Shown here in pieces: positions 1-12,082 of a stretch of DNA of 64,000 nt (its first letter is position 1; every line of letters begins with the position of its first letter). The position numbers were made by a program, and so were the translations under genes. This stretch comes from Aselliscus stoliczkanus. Lineage: Eukaryota; Chordata; Mammalia; Chiroptera; Hipposideridae. Location of the stretch: NCBI GenBank assembly GCA_033961575.1, contig CM066733.1:141162421-141226420 (forward strand), in the 5' to 3' direction. A model generated the notes under the pieces. It was given only the letters and a program-made list of their open reading frames with translations, made no database searches and had not been told where the DNA came from.

Positions 1-249
1 GTAACGTGATTTGCAAATGTTCTGCAAGATGAGCAAATATTTCTAATACATTTTAACTTGGTAAATGAATGGTGTCTTGCAAAATACAAGTATTGTTTCC
101 TGAACGAATTATGTTCGCAAACCAAGGTACTTGTGTAAACATTATCCAGATTGAGAAAAAGAACATTTTATATAGAATATTTGGAGTGGCTACTGAAGGC
201 AGAGTGAGAGGGAATTAGCTAGACAAACTCATGCCAGTTGCAAACTCAT

Positions 250-931
250 TCCTTTCCCCCAGTATTTACATGATACTGACTTTCATGGTAACACTGTCTG
301 CTTATCTTTATGATTTTTTGCCAAGTACCTATGCATCCTTAGGAAAAGGTTAGTTTTTCTCTTTTTGAACTTTATATAAATGGAACCATATTGTATGTAT
401 TTTTTTTTTTGTGCCTTGTTTTTGGTAAGATTCATTCATGTTGCTGCATGTGACTTTAGTTTGTCCATTCATTTGTAATACTGCATGGTGCCTGTTAAAT
501 GCATACACTACAGTTTATTTATTCACTCTATTGATAGTGACCATTTGGGATGTTCCCAGTGTGGGGCTATTATGAACTATGTCTCTTGGAACGTGAATTT
601 TGTTAAGGTATATACCTAGCAGTGGGAATACTAGGTCAAAGGGTATGGGTGCTTCAACTACACTACAGAATACCATACTGTTTTCCAAAGGGAATGTACA
701 GATTTATATTCCCACCAGCAGCATATAATATTACTGGTGCTCCAAATCCTGGTCAATACTTGGCGTTAGATCCTTAGGATTTTTTTCTCCCAATTTTAGG
801 GATGTTTAGTGTTAACTTGTTTTAATTGTCATTTTCTCTATTACTAGTGAGCTTGAGTACCTTTTCTTTTTTTAATAAATTACTTGGTGATTTGCAAATT
901 CACTTTTGTGAAACTTCTTCACAAACTTTTT
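250..931 (-). mobile_element. Old L1 LINE, 3' part, antisense
   Basis: Read on the minus strand this is the end of L1 ORF2 and its 3' UTR. Diagnostic plus-strand words include gaactttatataaatggaacc, gtatatacctagcagtggga and tattcccaccagcagcatat. It is cut at 931 by the insertion of a younger L1, and its continuation resumes at 4498. Confidence 0.8.
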
Positions 932-945
932 GCCTCTTATTTTTT

Positions 946-3900
946 TTTCATTAAAGTATAGCTAACATACATTATTATATTAGCTTCAGGTGTCCACCAT
1001 AGTTATTCAACATTTATATATCTAAAGAAGTGGTCACCATGCTAAGTCAAGCAACCATCTGACACTGTACCATGCTATCACAATATTATTGACTATATTC
1101 CCTATAAGGTACATCAGGTATGTAGCATAGTGGTTAGACATTTATATAATTTAAGAAGTAACCCCCCTAACTAGTCCAGTACTCACCTGGCACTATACAT
1201 AGTTATCACTATATTATTGGCTGTGCTACACTTTACATCCCATTGACTATTTTGTAGTTTACAATTTGTATTTCTTAATCCCTTCATCTTTTTCACTCTG
1301 TCTTCAATCACCCTTCCATGTATCACTCTGATATATCTAGTATCAGTCTGACACCACACATAGTTATTACAATATTAACCATATATTTCTACTATATCCT
1401 ACATTCCCATGACTACTGTGTAACAACAAATTTGTACTTCTTAATCCCTTCCCTTTATTCACTTACCCTTTATCCCTCTCCCATCAGCAACCATGAAAAT
1501 GTTCTCTGTATTTATGAATTTGTTTATGTTTCATTTGTTTATTTTGTTCTTTAGATTCTACTTATAAATAAAATCATATGATTTTATTTCTATATATATA
1601 TATATTTTTGCTGTCTAACTTACTACACTCAGCACAATACCCACTAGTTCCATCAATGGCATTGCAGATGGCAGGATTTCATTCTTTCTAATGGCTCAGT
1701 AATATTCCACTGTATATATGTACACTAATCTTTATCAATTCATCCATTCAGGGACACCAAGGTTGACTCCATAATTGTAAACAATGCTGCAATAAACATA
1801 TGGATGCACATGTCCTCTCGAAGTAGCATTTTGGGTTTCTTTGGATAAATACCCAGAAGTGGGATTACTGGGTCCTTCTTGTTATAGCCTTTATTTTAAA
1901 GTCAACTTTGTCTGATATAAGTATTGCTATGTCAGCTTCTTTTTATGTTTGTTTTCGTTTTCATTTTCATCCCTTCACTTTCCACCTGTGTGTGTGTGTC
2001 TTTCAATTTGAAGTGAGTTACTTGTAGGCAGCATATTTATGGGTCTTGTTTTCTTATCCATTCAGCCACCCTATGTCTTTTGATTGGAGCATTTAATCCA
2101 TTTACATTTAAAGCAATTTTTAATAGATATATAATTATTGCCATTTTATTATTCCTATTTTTGATCTTTTTTCATTTTAAAGAAATCCCTCTACGATTCA
2201 TTGCAATACTGGTTTGGTGGTGATGAACTCCTTTAGCTTTTTTCTTGTCTGGGAAGCTCTTTATCTCTCCTTCAATTCTAAATTATTGCTTTGCTGGGTA
2301 GAGTAATCTTGGTTGTAGTTCCTTGCTTTGCATCACTTTGAATATTCCTTGCCAATCCCTTCTGGCCTGTAGTGTTTCTGTTGAGAAATAAGCTGACTGT
2401 CTTATGGAAGCTCCCTTGTAGGTAACTAAATGCTTTTCTCTTGTTGCTTTTAAGATTCTTTCTTTGTCTTTAATCTTTGGCATTTTAATTATGATATGTC
2501 TTGGTGTGGGACTGTTTGGGTTCCTCTTTCTTGGGACTCTCTGTACTTCCTGGGCTTGAATATCCATTTCCTTCACCAGACTAGGGAAGTTTTCTGTCAT
2601 TATTTTCTCAAATAGGTTTTCAATTTACTGTCTGTCTTCTCCTTCTGGTATCCCTATGATGTGAATGTTGGTACAATTGCTATTGTTTCAGAAGCCCCTT
2701 AAACTGTCCTCATTATATTGGATTATTTTTGCTTTTCTGTTTGGGTGTTTTCTGCTGTCTTATTGTTTAAATTGCTGATTCAATCCTCTGCTTCATCTGA
2801 TCTATTTGATTCCCTGTAATGTATTAATTTCAGTTTTTGTATTCTTTATTTCTTACTGTTTTTTAAAAATGTTTTCTATCTCCATTTTTATGTTTCCTGT
2901 CTCTTTGTTGAAGTTCTCTCGGAGATCATTGAGCATCTTATGATCAGTGTTTTGAACTCTGCATCTGGTAGGTTGCTTGTCTCTATTCTGTTTAGTTCTT
3001 TTTCTGGAGCTTTGTTTTGTTCTTTTACTTGGAAGATATTTCTTTGTCCCCTCATTTTTGCTGCCTCCTTATATTTGTTTCTATATTTTAGGTAGGGCTG
3101 TTATGTCCCCTGGTCTTAGTAGAGTGGCCTTATGTAGTATGTATCCTGTGGGGCTCAGTGGCTCAGTCTCCCTGGTCACTAGAGCTGGGTGCTCCAGGTG
3201 TGTCCCTTGTGTGGGTTGTATGTGTCCTCCTGTTGTAGTTGAGACTTGGTTGTTGTTTGCACATCAATAGGAATGATTGACCATTGAGATCATTGATTGT
3301 GAGAACTGGTGTGGTTACAGCAGAGGACTTGTTGTGGAGGCGCTGACCCTATGGAGCAGGATTCACTTTAGAAAGGCTCTGCTGCCTGCCCAGTGTGCAC
3401 TTTGGGGTATTGTCTTTGAAGGTTACTGGGTAATGCTCTGGCTTGTTCTGAAGCTGGCCACTGGGCATGCCAACCCCAGGGCCACCTGAGAGGGGACCAC
3501 TGCAGGTCAAGTTCAGCTGCAGCCTGTGTCCTGACTGGGGCCACCTGGCATGAGCCACAAAGGAATCTGCAGATGGCTTCTGTCCATGCTCTGCTTAGAG
3601 GTGCTTTGAAAGGCCAAGAGATGAACCAAGGCCAGATGCAGCTAGTGCTGAGCTTAGGTCTGCTCAGCCATAGGTACAGGACACACCGAAGCCAGGTGCT
3701 GCTTATTTGGGTTTTGTGAATCTTTGAGCTACTTTAGGAAAGTCTACAGCATGAACCAAGGCAGGAGGTTTGTAAAAAAAAAAAAAAAGCCACTGGAAGA
3801 GGCTTCAGTATGCCCCAAAGTTGCATGGGGCATGATCTCAGAATCACTTGGGCAGGGCTAAGGAAAGGCATTAACCAGATTGGTGTAGACTCAGATATGG

Positions 3901-4483
3901 CATCAGCTGGCATCTGCATGCTGGGAAGGGGGAGGGCTCAACAAAGAAATAATGGCTTCCACCAGCTCCTCCGTCAAGGAGAAAGCTGCCCTTTCACCCT
4001 TTACCCTGAAGCCAGACAACTCATTTCCTCCCCGTATTTCCCTTTCTCCTTTGGAGCTGCTGTCCTTTAAAAGGAGCACCTGGGAGTGCAGACACCCTCT
4101 GTCTCACTTAGCCACAATCACCTCTGTTTTTCATAACCAGAAATTATGGAACTTCTGTCCTTGGTGCTGAAAACCTGGGTTGGGTGCCTGGTGCAGTGCT
4201 GGGACCCCTCATTCCTCTGGAGGGGACATCTGATCTGCAGCCAAGATATCCCTCTTGATTTTTAATGGTCACACATGGGTGTGAGACCAGCTCATTCCAT
4301 GTCTCTGCTCTTCCTACCAGTCTCGAGGTGGCTTCTTTTGTATGTCCTTAGTTGTAGGGGTTTGGTTCAGCTAGACTTCAGGTGATTCTCATGATGGTTG
4401 TTTTGTAGTTGTAATTTTGATGTGGTCATGAGAGAAGGTAAGCACGGCATTTACCTCTTTTGCCATCTTGACTGGAAAACCTA
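946..4483 (-). mobile_element. Younger L1 LINE, internally deleted, antisense
   Basis: This is a 5'-complete or nearly complete L1 on the minus strand. From its 5' end it has a UTR of about 1.5 kb (4483-2980), ORF1 (about 2975-2195), the start of the ORF2 endonuclease region (about 2190-1880, with NVNGLNAP and KRHRVAEWI-like text), then a jump at about 1877 to the ORF2 C-terminus and 3' UTR. Most of the reverse transcriptase is missing. It inserted into the older L1, leaving an aged duplication: gcctcttatttt (left) and gcctgttagtttt (right). The 3' UTR (946-1590) holds two related subunits. Confidence 0.88.
2283..2600 (-). pseudogene. L1 ORF1 fragment (RNA-binding protein of LINE-1)
   Basis: The longest intact reading frame of the L1 at 946-4483. 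The translation carries the ORF1p signature RPTPRHIIIKMPKIKDKERIL-like text (here TPRHIIIKMPKIKDKER), then TYKG, the ETLQARRDW block and LLYPAKQ. This is the RNA-recognition and C-terminal region of ORF1p, the trimeric nucleic-acid chaperone. A frameshift just after LLYPAK breaks the usual IEGEIKSFPDK ending, and the N-terminal coiled coil upstream is degraded, so no full protein can be made. Confidence 0.9.
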
Positions 4484-4501
4484 GCCTGTTAGTTTTATTG
4501 G

Positions 4502-4503
<2 letters not shown>

Positions 4504-4593
<90 letters not shown>
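4504..4593 (+). repeat. (CTTT)n microsatellite
   Basis: About 22 uninterrupted ttct units, followed by a C run and further T-rich sequence. On the minus strand it yields a spurious Lys/Glu/Arg reading frame. Confidence 0.98.
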
Positions 4594-4595
<2 letters not shown>

Positions 4596-5057
4596 ACCCC
4601 CCCTTTTCCTTTCTTTCTTTTTTTCAGTTGTTTGTATTTCTCATTGAGTTGGCTTTGTATTGAGATCAAATATCGTCAGTTTGTAATATCTTCTTCCACC
4701 CTGTGGTTTGCCTCTTTTACATGGAGTTTTATAATAAGCAGTTCTTAATTTTAGTATAGTCAAAATTATCTATCATCCTTTATAGCTAATATTTTGTCTT
4801 ATTAAAGACCCCCATTTCAGGATTATAAAGATATTCACTTATATTCTCTTCTAAAAGTTTAAACATTTTGCCTTATACATTTATATTTTCAATTCACCTA
4901 GAAGTGATTTTTTACATGTGGATATCCACTATTATAATTCCTTTGGTTGAAAAGTCTGTCCTTTCTCCATTGCTCTGGAGTGCAACTGTTTACAAATCAA
5001 GTCTACTTTTGTGTGTGGAGTTGTTTTGGACTTCAGTTATATTCCGTTGGTCTAAAT

Positions 5058-5360
5058 CAGTGGTCTGCAAACTTTGGAGACAGAAGAGCCACCAGCAGTC
5101 AGCAAACTGCGGCTCGCAAGTTGCAGGCTCTGAAGTAAAATTGAAAATGAAAATAAAACTATCATAGTTTCATTTATAAAAATTTTAAAGGATATTATTC
5201 ACATAATGGTGATTATGTAAAAATATATTTATGGCTCTCAAATAATTTTTAAATTGTTGTGAGGGACAGGATTGGCTCTTCCAGGGGTCGGCAGACTTTT
5301 GAGATGGAACGTACCCAAAGAGCCGCATGTGGCTTGCAAGCCACAGTTTGCTGACCCCTG
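5058..5360. mobile_element. hAT-type non-autonomous DNA transposon
   Basis: Ends are cagtggtctgcaaact and agtttgctgacccctg, imperfect terminal inverted repeats of the hAT type (CAGNGGTC-start). No transposase frame. It interrupts an L1 that continues on both sides. An 8-bp target duplication is not clear (gtctaaat against gtaaatga). A second, internal pair of ends (5282 and 5360) encloses a smaller 79-bp inverted unit. Confidence 0.7.
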
Positions 5361-5688
5361 GTAAATGACTTTTTCTTCAATAAAGGTTTACTATCTCAGT
5401 AACTATAGCTTTATATAAGTCTCAATATCTTGATATATGTGCAAGTCCTTCCTACTTTATTTTTCTTTTTTAAGTTATCTGGTCTATTCATAGCCTTTTT
5501 AATATCCATGCAAATTTGCCTGTTACATTCCATATACACACTGAAATAATCTGTTGGTGATATGGAATTCTTTCACTCTATACATTACATTTCAGGAGAA
5601 ATACTTATAAAAGCAAGATTTCCAATCTGTAAATTTGGTATATGTTTCAGTGTTTAAAACAAAAATAGTTTATGAACATTTCCAGATA

Positions 5689-5870
5689 ATTTTTTTTTAC
5701 CTTCCTCACCCACCAAATTTTATTGAGGCATGATTGACAAATAAAAATTGTATATATTTAGGTGGCAGAATGTGGTTTTAAAAAAGATGTACAAAGTTAT
5801 GTTAACATATGTGTACACTGTGAAATAATTATTTCAATTTGTAAGGTCTTCTTTAACATAAATCAATAAT
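5689..5870 (-). mobile_element. L1 3' UTR fragment, antisense
   Basis: Text such as tttattgaggcatgattgac is the antisense of the 3' end of old mammalian L1s. Only the 3' end is present. Confidence 0.55.
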
Positions 5871-6372
5871 GTTTTATATATTTTTGTTAGACTTTTTCTG
5901 AGGTACTTAATATATTTTGATACTGTTATAAATTCACCTTTGCTCTTCACCAAAATCTCTGAATCTTCCAACATCTAATTTATTATTTCTTTTCTCTAAC
6001 TTCTAAACTCACTATTGCTTCCTCCACTGAGCTAGTTTCTTTATTATATGAACATATTCTCTACACATCAGAAACCAAATCCTCTATTAGCTCCTTGTCT
6101 ACCCTCTTCTCTCTTTCCTTTTATGGCTGACAATTTGGACATAGTAGCCTACACTTCTGTCTCTTTCTTCTTCTTCCTCTGTCAGTCACTTCCCAACCTG
6201 CTGTGATCTGGTTCACTGCTACCACCACACTGAATCTGCTCTGTCAGATGTTCTCCTGAAGATTAAAGCCAGGAGCTATTTTTTCAAAATCCTTATGTGA
6301 CATTTTTAGATTATACAACATTTTAGATAATGATAGTACTGTAAGTGATAGCCACAATAATTATAATACATA

Positions 6373-6449
6373 GGGTTGTCGGAAAAGTCATGATGTATTT
6401 TTTCTGTTTTTCATTGCAAAACTGCGTCATGACTTTTCCGACAACCCAA
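6373..6449. mobile_element. Mariner-type MITE (~80 bp), copy 1
   Basis: A near-perfect palindrome running from gggttgtcggaaaagtcatg to catgacttttccgacaaccc, flanked by TA on both sides (6371-6372, 6450-6451). Size and layout match MADE1-like mariner MITEs but the sequence is different. It has no coding capacity and abuts an (ACT)n repeat. A second copy lies at 23231-23310. Confidence 0.88.
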
Positions 6450-6450
6450 T

Positions 6451-6480
6451 ATTACTACTACTACTACTACTACTACTAAT
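6451..6480 (+). repeat. (ACT)n microsatellite
   Basis: Eight or so tac/act units directly next to the MITE. Confidence 0.9.
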
Positions 6481-6649
6481 ATAAATGAAAAAATTTGCCA
6501 TTGAATATTTTTGTGTGGCAACACTGTATATCTGGTTTTTTTTTGTTTTTTTTTTTTTCAAAACAGATATTATTACCACAAGTGAGATGGCACATTCTAT
6601 TGTTCAAGGTCATGATGAGTAGGTCTTACAGGGAAGTTTGCCTAATATG

Positions 6650-7310
6650 ACAGTTCAAACCGTCCAATTCTTGTCTCTCCCTTAAATTCTGGGGTCTGAT
6701 TCTCCTTTGGTTTGCCTTTTGCCCATCCACCCCTTTTTCCTACTCTTCTCCGGTTTCTCTTCCACTGCCCATATCGTCAATCTGGCTCCATCAGAGTGTC
6801 CTGTCATTGGTTCTCTTCTCACTCTTCCCGTCTTTCCTGTGCAGTTTCATCAACTCCCACAATATTAGCTGTCACTCACCATGCTAACTTATTTACATCC
6901 AGGACCTAGTATGGTTCAGAGCAGTTGAGTGATGAATGAGTGAATAAGACGCTGGACTTATGTCTACCAAACTCATGTTCCCAGACTAGCCCTCAGAAAT
7001 GTGAGAGAACTAAAGCTATCTTATATCTTAACTGGATGGTGTCCAGGCCTCTCAGCTCCGTATTTCCAAAACTGAGCTTATAAACTTTCCCTCTAAACCT
7101 GCTTGTCCTCTTTTCTTAATGATCCTGATGAAAAGCATCACCCTTCATCTATTTGCTCGTTACAGAAACCTGGCAGTCACAGAACTCTTTCTCATGCCAG
7201 CCTCAGAAATCAGTACTCAAAATCTACCAATACAGATTTCTTGCATTCAGGTGTCTAGCGCCCTAGCTCCTGGTGCTATCCTTTTTAGTGCACCTATTTG
7301 CTTCATATGT
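6650..7310 (+). mobile_element. L2 LINE fragment
   Basis: Degenerate L2 reverse-transcriptase and 3' region in sense: the stretch around ccgtatttccaaaactgagc corresponds to the L2 segment encoding a KTE-L(L)-type block, followed by pyrimidine-rich L2 text. The preceding 5980-6290 may belong to the same element. Reading frames here are short and broken. Confidence 0.55.
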
Positions 7311-8459
7311 TGGTGACTTGATGGACTCTTCTAGAAGGAATAGAATAACTGCACATTTTAGCCATTCTGGGGCAAATAGAGGTTATATTTTTCCATGTGA
7401 AAAAAACGAATCCAAGTTTGGCAGCTTATTTTTTGAGATTGTAAAAAAGAGTCATACGGGTATCCACTCCCTGCCTTTTTAAAAAATTTTCTAACACTTT
7501 TAGGTGTATAAAATAATGGAAAACAAAAATAACTTGTGAAGAAGCTAAAATAGTCAGCCGGAAGTTAGATACTCAGATGCTTTGGCACTCAGTTGAGATT
7601 TTCAAATTTTTCCTTTTCATTGTTCACAGAAATGTGGCTGAGAATACTGAACTATGTACTTCATTCAAGTTTTAACTGGTGAGCATCCAAATATCTGATT
7701 CTCTGTCACTTCAGTGTTCCCAAATGAAGTCACATTAAATTCTCACTGCAAAGGTCTCTGTATGAAGCTTCTGTGATGTCCTTCTGGGGGTTTCTGGGGT
7801 CTCTTTTGGAGTGCTGGCACAAGGCTAGGAACAAAATAAAGGTTGTACAGTGAGAACAGTTTTATATCAAACTGTGGTGAAATTGGTAATTACCATTCTT
7901 TCATAATGATATAGGTACATTGAGAGCCACGGGAAATCTTACATAATAGACCTTATATGTAACTTAGGAGATTGGTTTATGAAATTCTTTTTAATGACAT
8001 TTGATTATGTGATGGGCACTATGATGCTAGGATTGCAGCTGGCAGTGTCACTTTTAGCTGTCACAGCCATTCAGGGATTGATCAGGCTAAAGAAGTCATG
8101 CCCCCTTCTGATGAAGATGAGAAAATATGGAGGCCCCGCTCTCCTACCCCACCTTGGGACATTCCAGCGTCAGAATGCCAACTAGTGTCAGCTAAGGTTT
8201 CCATTGAGACAGTGTCACAGCTTCATGTCTTCTTCTGCCCAGTCTCGCTTCTTTCTCTTTCTTTCCTTTCCACAGGTCCCCAAAGCATTCCATAATAAAC
8301 ATTCTACATGTTAATCTCCATCACAGAGTCTGCTTCTGAGGGAACTCAACCTGCAATACCCGCCATGTAAAAGTCTGGTGCAGCTTTGGCAGAGGAGAAC
8401 AGCCTAAATGTGAAAGCTGGGACAGTGCCCCCAGTATAGGAAATCAATGAAGCTTACTA
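7311..8459. other. Unassigned intron sequence
   Basis: No gene is supported. The part at about 8195-8345 (caataaa-like cattccataataaaca, then tctccatcacagagtctgct) looks like the end of a degenerate interspersed repeat, possibly an old LTR or LINE tail, but I cannot name it. Confidence 0.4.
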
Positions 8460-9120
8460 AGTAGACAGATTCCTTCATTCTGGCAGTGTTTACACATCAA
8501 GCCCTCTCAGGCATACAGACATGAATGAGACATGATTCCTTGTCCTCTGACATGCACAAATGTTCACAATACAACGTAGTAAGTGCTGTAGCAGAGGACT
8601 GCACAATGTTCTCATGGAGCACAGCGGAGGGAGCAATGGAAACTTCTGGAGTGTTCCTGAAGGCTTCACAGAAGAAAACATTTGATCAGGAGATTAAAGG
8701 AGAAAGATGGGAAAGAGAATTTCAGGCTGGAGGAGCAGCATGTGATAAAGCACAAAGGCAAAAAAGGGAACGGTATGTTTAGGAGGTAGCTGCAGTTGGT
8801 AGCTGTGTAAGATAGCTAGCGGGGAGAGAGGAGCCAGGCTGCAATGGGGGTGAAGAAAGTCAGGACATCACGAAAAGTCATCCAAAAGAATTAGTTGGGG
8901 GCTAGAGCTAAGGAAGGAGTTGTTGCTTAGTAATAGTGTGTACCATGAGGAGATAAAGAAATATATCTAAGGAAAACTGATATTTCTCGTGGGGGAGAAT
9001 GGACGCAGAGAAGTTAGTGAAAAACACTGTAGAACCATCCAGGTGGTAGAAGGAAAACTAGGAGAGTGTTGCTGTGAAAGGTAGGAGAGAATAGAACTTC
9101 AAAGAGGTGATACTCAACAC
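8460..9120 (-). mobile_element. L2 LINE fragment, antisense
   Basis: Antisense L2 words include aggcttcacagaagaaaaca, gcatgtgataaagcacaaag and ggaaaactaggagagtgttg, in the order expected for a minus-strand L2 with internal losses. Confidence 0.65.
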
Positions 9121-10265
9121 TGGTACATGCTCCAGGGGTGCTCAGTGGGCTGAGCACCTCAAAATCAGCCATTGATCCTGTAACAAAATAAAAAACAAAG
9201 GGTGGTATAGTCACAAATAGAATTCATGGAAGCAAAAAGGTTAAGTCTGGCAAACACAGTATTGAGTTAGAGATATAGCAGATAAGCTATAAAAACAGAT
9301 TTAATGAAGCCCGCAGTGCTTAGGAATACTCACTTTGGTGGTAGAAATGTAGAAGAAAGCTAGAAGAATGACAACTCTAAATTAGCATAGCAGTACTTGA
9401 AAGAAGCCAGGGGTAATGACCTGGAGTGGGCATGAGAGGAGCTACAGAGTCGGCTACTGTTCCATTTCTTCATCTGAGATATATATTTATGGGTATTTCC
9501 CTTGGGAGGAATCCTTGGGCTATCCATTTCTCTTTTGAGAGGTTTTCTGTCAAAGAGTTGATATTTCACAGTAGGTAGGGTTGAAAGCTAAGCAATTGGA
9601 ATAATTAATTTTAGAGTTCTGGTGACTTTTGGTGAGTAGTTTCAGGAGGGTGGTGGGTGGTAGAGGTCTGATTATGCTGGGCTGAGGAACTAAAAGAACA
9701 AAATCTTGAAATATGTATGATCTCTTTACTATAGTGAAGGGGAATAAAAAGAGATAGTCTGGGATTTTGGAGTAAGTAACCTTTAAATTAGTAACACTCC
9801 TAAGTCAAAGGCCTTTATTAAACTTTCTAACATGTACAAGTCGACAGAACTTAGTTATAAATAATTGAACAAAACATTGCAATCAATGGTTACGCACTCA
9901 TGGTGACAAGCAAGTAACCTTTTTTTCATCTCCTAACCCTGGTTTTGAAAGCCTTGTACATAGTTATTATTTAATGTGAATCTAGTGAATGATTCTTTGG
10001 AACTTGGGGTTATAAAAGGGACTCCTTGAAAAGAAATAAAAGATGAATTAATTTTGTCAAAGAGCAAGCAACTCACAAACACCCCTTGTTGGTAATTTGC
10101 CTTTATGGGACTAGAATGTTTGCTATATTAGTTTTTTTTTTAGTTTTAGCATAGTGTTTGTATATTGTAATATTTTTGATACAGCAAATTACAACATACG
10201 TAATTTCATGCAAACCAGAAATTTGAAGTCTGCACTAATGTGACTTCTTTTAGAGTCTGAAATAG
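9121..10265. other. Unassigned intron sequence
   Basis: AT-rich sequence without a recognisable gene or clear repeat; 9540-9750 has a faint L2-like purine-rich character. Reading frames here are short and have no family resemblance. Confidence 0.4.
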
Positions 10266-10269
10266 TAAG

Positions 10270-10440
10270 ACTAAGAGGGAACTTTGTAGGGAACTCATTC
10301 AATTTGCTTATTTGACAGATTGGGTATCCGAGGCCTTGGAGCCTGAATGTCAGCACCCAGGGTGCATAGCTATTGGGAAGCCCAGCGAAAGCCCAGGTCT
10401 CCTGTCTCTTCGTCCAGTAATCATTTCCCTACAGCACCAC
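10270..10440 (-). mobile_element. MIR-type SINE fragment, antisense
   Basis: The order gacagattgggtatccgagg ... gggaagcccagcgaaagccc, ending in a stop-rich short tail, is that of an antisense MIR core. It is degraded. Confidence 0.5.
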
Positions 10441-11838
10441 TGAGCAATAGCTCAGAGATCAAATAGCTGTGCATTTGAAGATTCCAAGCAGGCTCTAGGG
10501 TTTTGTTATAATGGAATTTGGTCTGTACCAATCACAGAATGTTCTATGGAAACTGTTTTCTTTCAAGTCATAGTTGTGTAAGATTTAATACATGGTTAAG
10601 TGTTATTTGTATTTGGTCCTGGAGTGGTGTCATTTATTCAGGGAGAACTCATCTCCTTTGTAGAATGTGATTGGAAAAATGACTTGATTCATGGAAGCTC
10701 ACTGTAACTGCAACTCCTAATGCAAACCTAAATCTAGAGACAGAAGGTCAGCGGCACAATCTTGTCAGCTTCCATTACAATATGAGCAAGTTATGTTGCC
10801 TCATTATAGAGCCCTCATTGTCTTTGTGGATGGCCAGTATCTCTGTTCTCATGGTAGAGGGAGGAAAGAGGTCCCTGACTGATTAAACAGTGGGTCCAGG
10901 ACTGCATTTTCATAGAAACCCTGGCCTGCAGGGAGCTTATTCTTAGTCTGCCCTTATTCTTTTTACAAAAAAATTACCCTCTTTGAACAGTAGTGTCCCC
11001 TGTGACATGCCATATGATAAAGGGAAAAAAAATTCAATTTAGTTCTCATCAGGATTTTTTTTTAACCATTGATCTTTCAATAAGGGCTACATCTCCCCAA
11101 AGGAGGAGAACTTTGTATCCAGGCAGCGCACAAATCTGTCTAGCCATGGACCTTCTCAGTGGCTATATCAACAAAATCTTCTAGTCTATGGCCTTACTAA
11201 GCCACTTTTGTCACCTGAAACTCTCAACTCACTTAAATCTAGCCAACCTTGTGGGATTATTACTTATGTATAAGAACTAACTCCTCTAGTGGATTGTAAT
11301 TGCCTCTAAAGCATATTATGAGGCTGGGTAATTTTGTGCATTCCAATGCATCTAGAATGGTGATATGTTCAGAGTAAGTTCTTAATAGTTATTAATAGTT
11401 AACCAAAGAGAAATGCTTTCTAGCCTATCACTTTTTTGATTCTGTGCTTCCAAGGCTAGCTAACCTGCTTTCTGACCACTGGATAGCATCAGACAATATG
11501 ACTAGCAGTGCTTTCCCCTCACCTGGCCTCAGTGGCCCTCTAATAGGCTTTTACTCTAGTAAAGTGAATTTGTAAGATCTCCCTCCACACCATTCCTACA
11601 ATGTTCTGTACTTGTCACCAGGAGGGGGACCATCTAAGACTCCTTCTATTCCCTCTCTTCTAGGATTATAAAGCATTTAGCACAGTTTTGAAAATTATTT
11701 TCTGTATTTGTTTATTTTAAATAGCATTACTATTCTATATGAGATGAGACAAAAATACAGAAATATTATTAAAAAAGCAATATGTAAAATAAACAGAAGT
11801 ATCCAGGAAAAATGTAGTAGTGTGCTGGCTTAAACACA
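10441..11838. other. Unassigned intron sequence
   Basis: No gene seen. About 11565-11690 resembles an L2 3' end in sense (ctgtacttgtcaccaggagg, attataaagcatttagcaca), but weakly. The rest is plain intron. Confidence 0.4.
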
Positions 11839-11840
11839 TA

Positions 11841-12082
11841 CAGAGGGTGCCAAAAAAAAATGTCTATAAGTGGACACTTCGGTCAACATTGCTCAAGCAG
11901 TAGTTCACCGTAATCAGAAGTGCCTGGACACTGATGGTAACCACTCTGAGCACCTTTTGCAATTGCAGAAGTCAAATGTGCCTTGTATTCATCTTTTGTT
12001 ATCAGTAGATACTGAGTATTACAATTTTAATAGTATTTTCCTTTCTTAAAACGTGTATACATTTTTTTTTTGGCCCCCTCTG
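11841..12082. mobile_element. Non-autonomous TIR transposon (TcMar-type), 242 bp
   Basis: Inverted ends cagagggtgccaaaaaaaaa and, read in reverse, cagagggggccaaaaaaaaa, extended by atgt-type homology, with TA duplications at 11839-11840 and 12083-12084. The inside has no complete frame but is not purely palindromic, so it is probably a deletion derivative of a mariner-like element. Confidence 0.85.

Larger units (their letters stand above)
4498..5560 (-). mobile_element. Old L1 LINE (continuation), ORF2 region, antisense
   Basis: Resumes the L1 interrupted at 931, with ORF2-type antisense text such as ttcagttgtttgtatttctc and gaaaagtctgtcctttctcc. It is broken by a tetranucleotide repeat (4504-4593) and by a hAT element (5058-5360), then continues with gtttactatctcagtaacta and aagttatctggtctattcat. 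Confidence 0.75.

Noticed and set aside
4481..4669. Lys/Glu-rich minus-strand frame
   Set aside because: Translation of the (CTTT)n microsatellite.
8195..8345. Endogenous retrovirus LTR
   Set aside because: Only a loose resemblance to a repeat tail; no TG...CA ends, primer-binding site or retroviral coding sequence could be shown.
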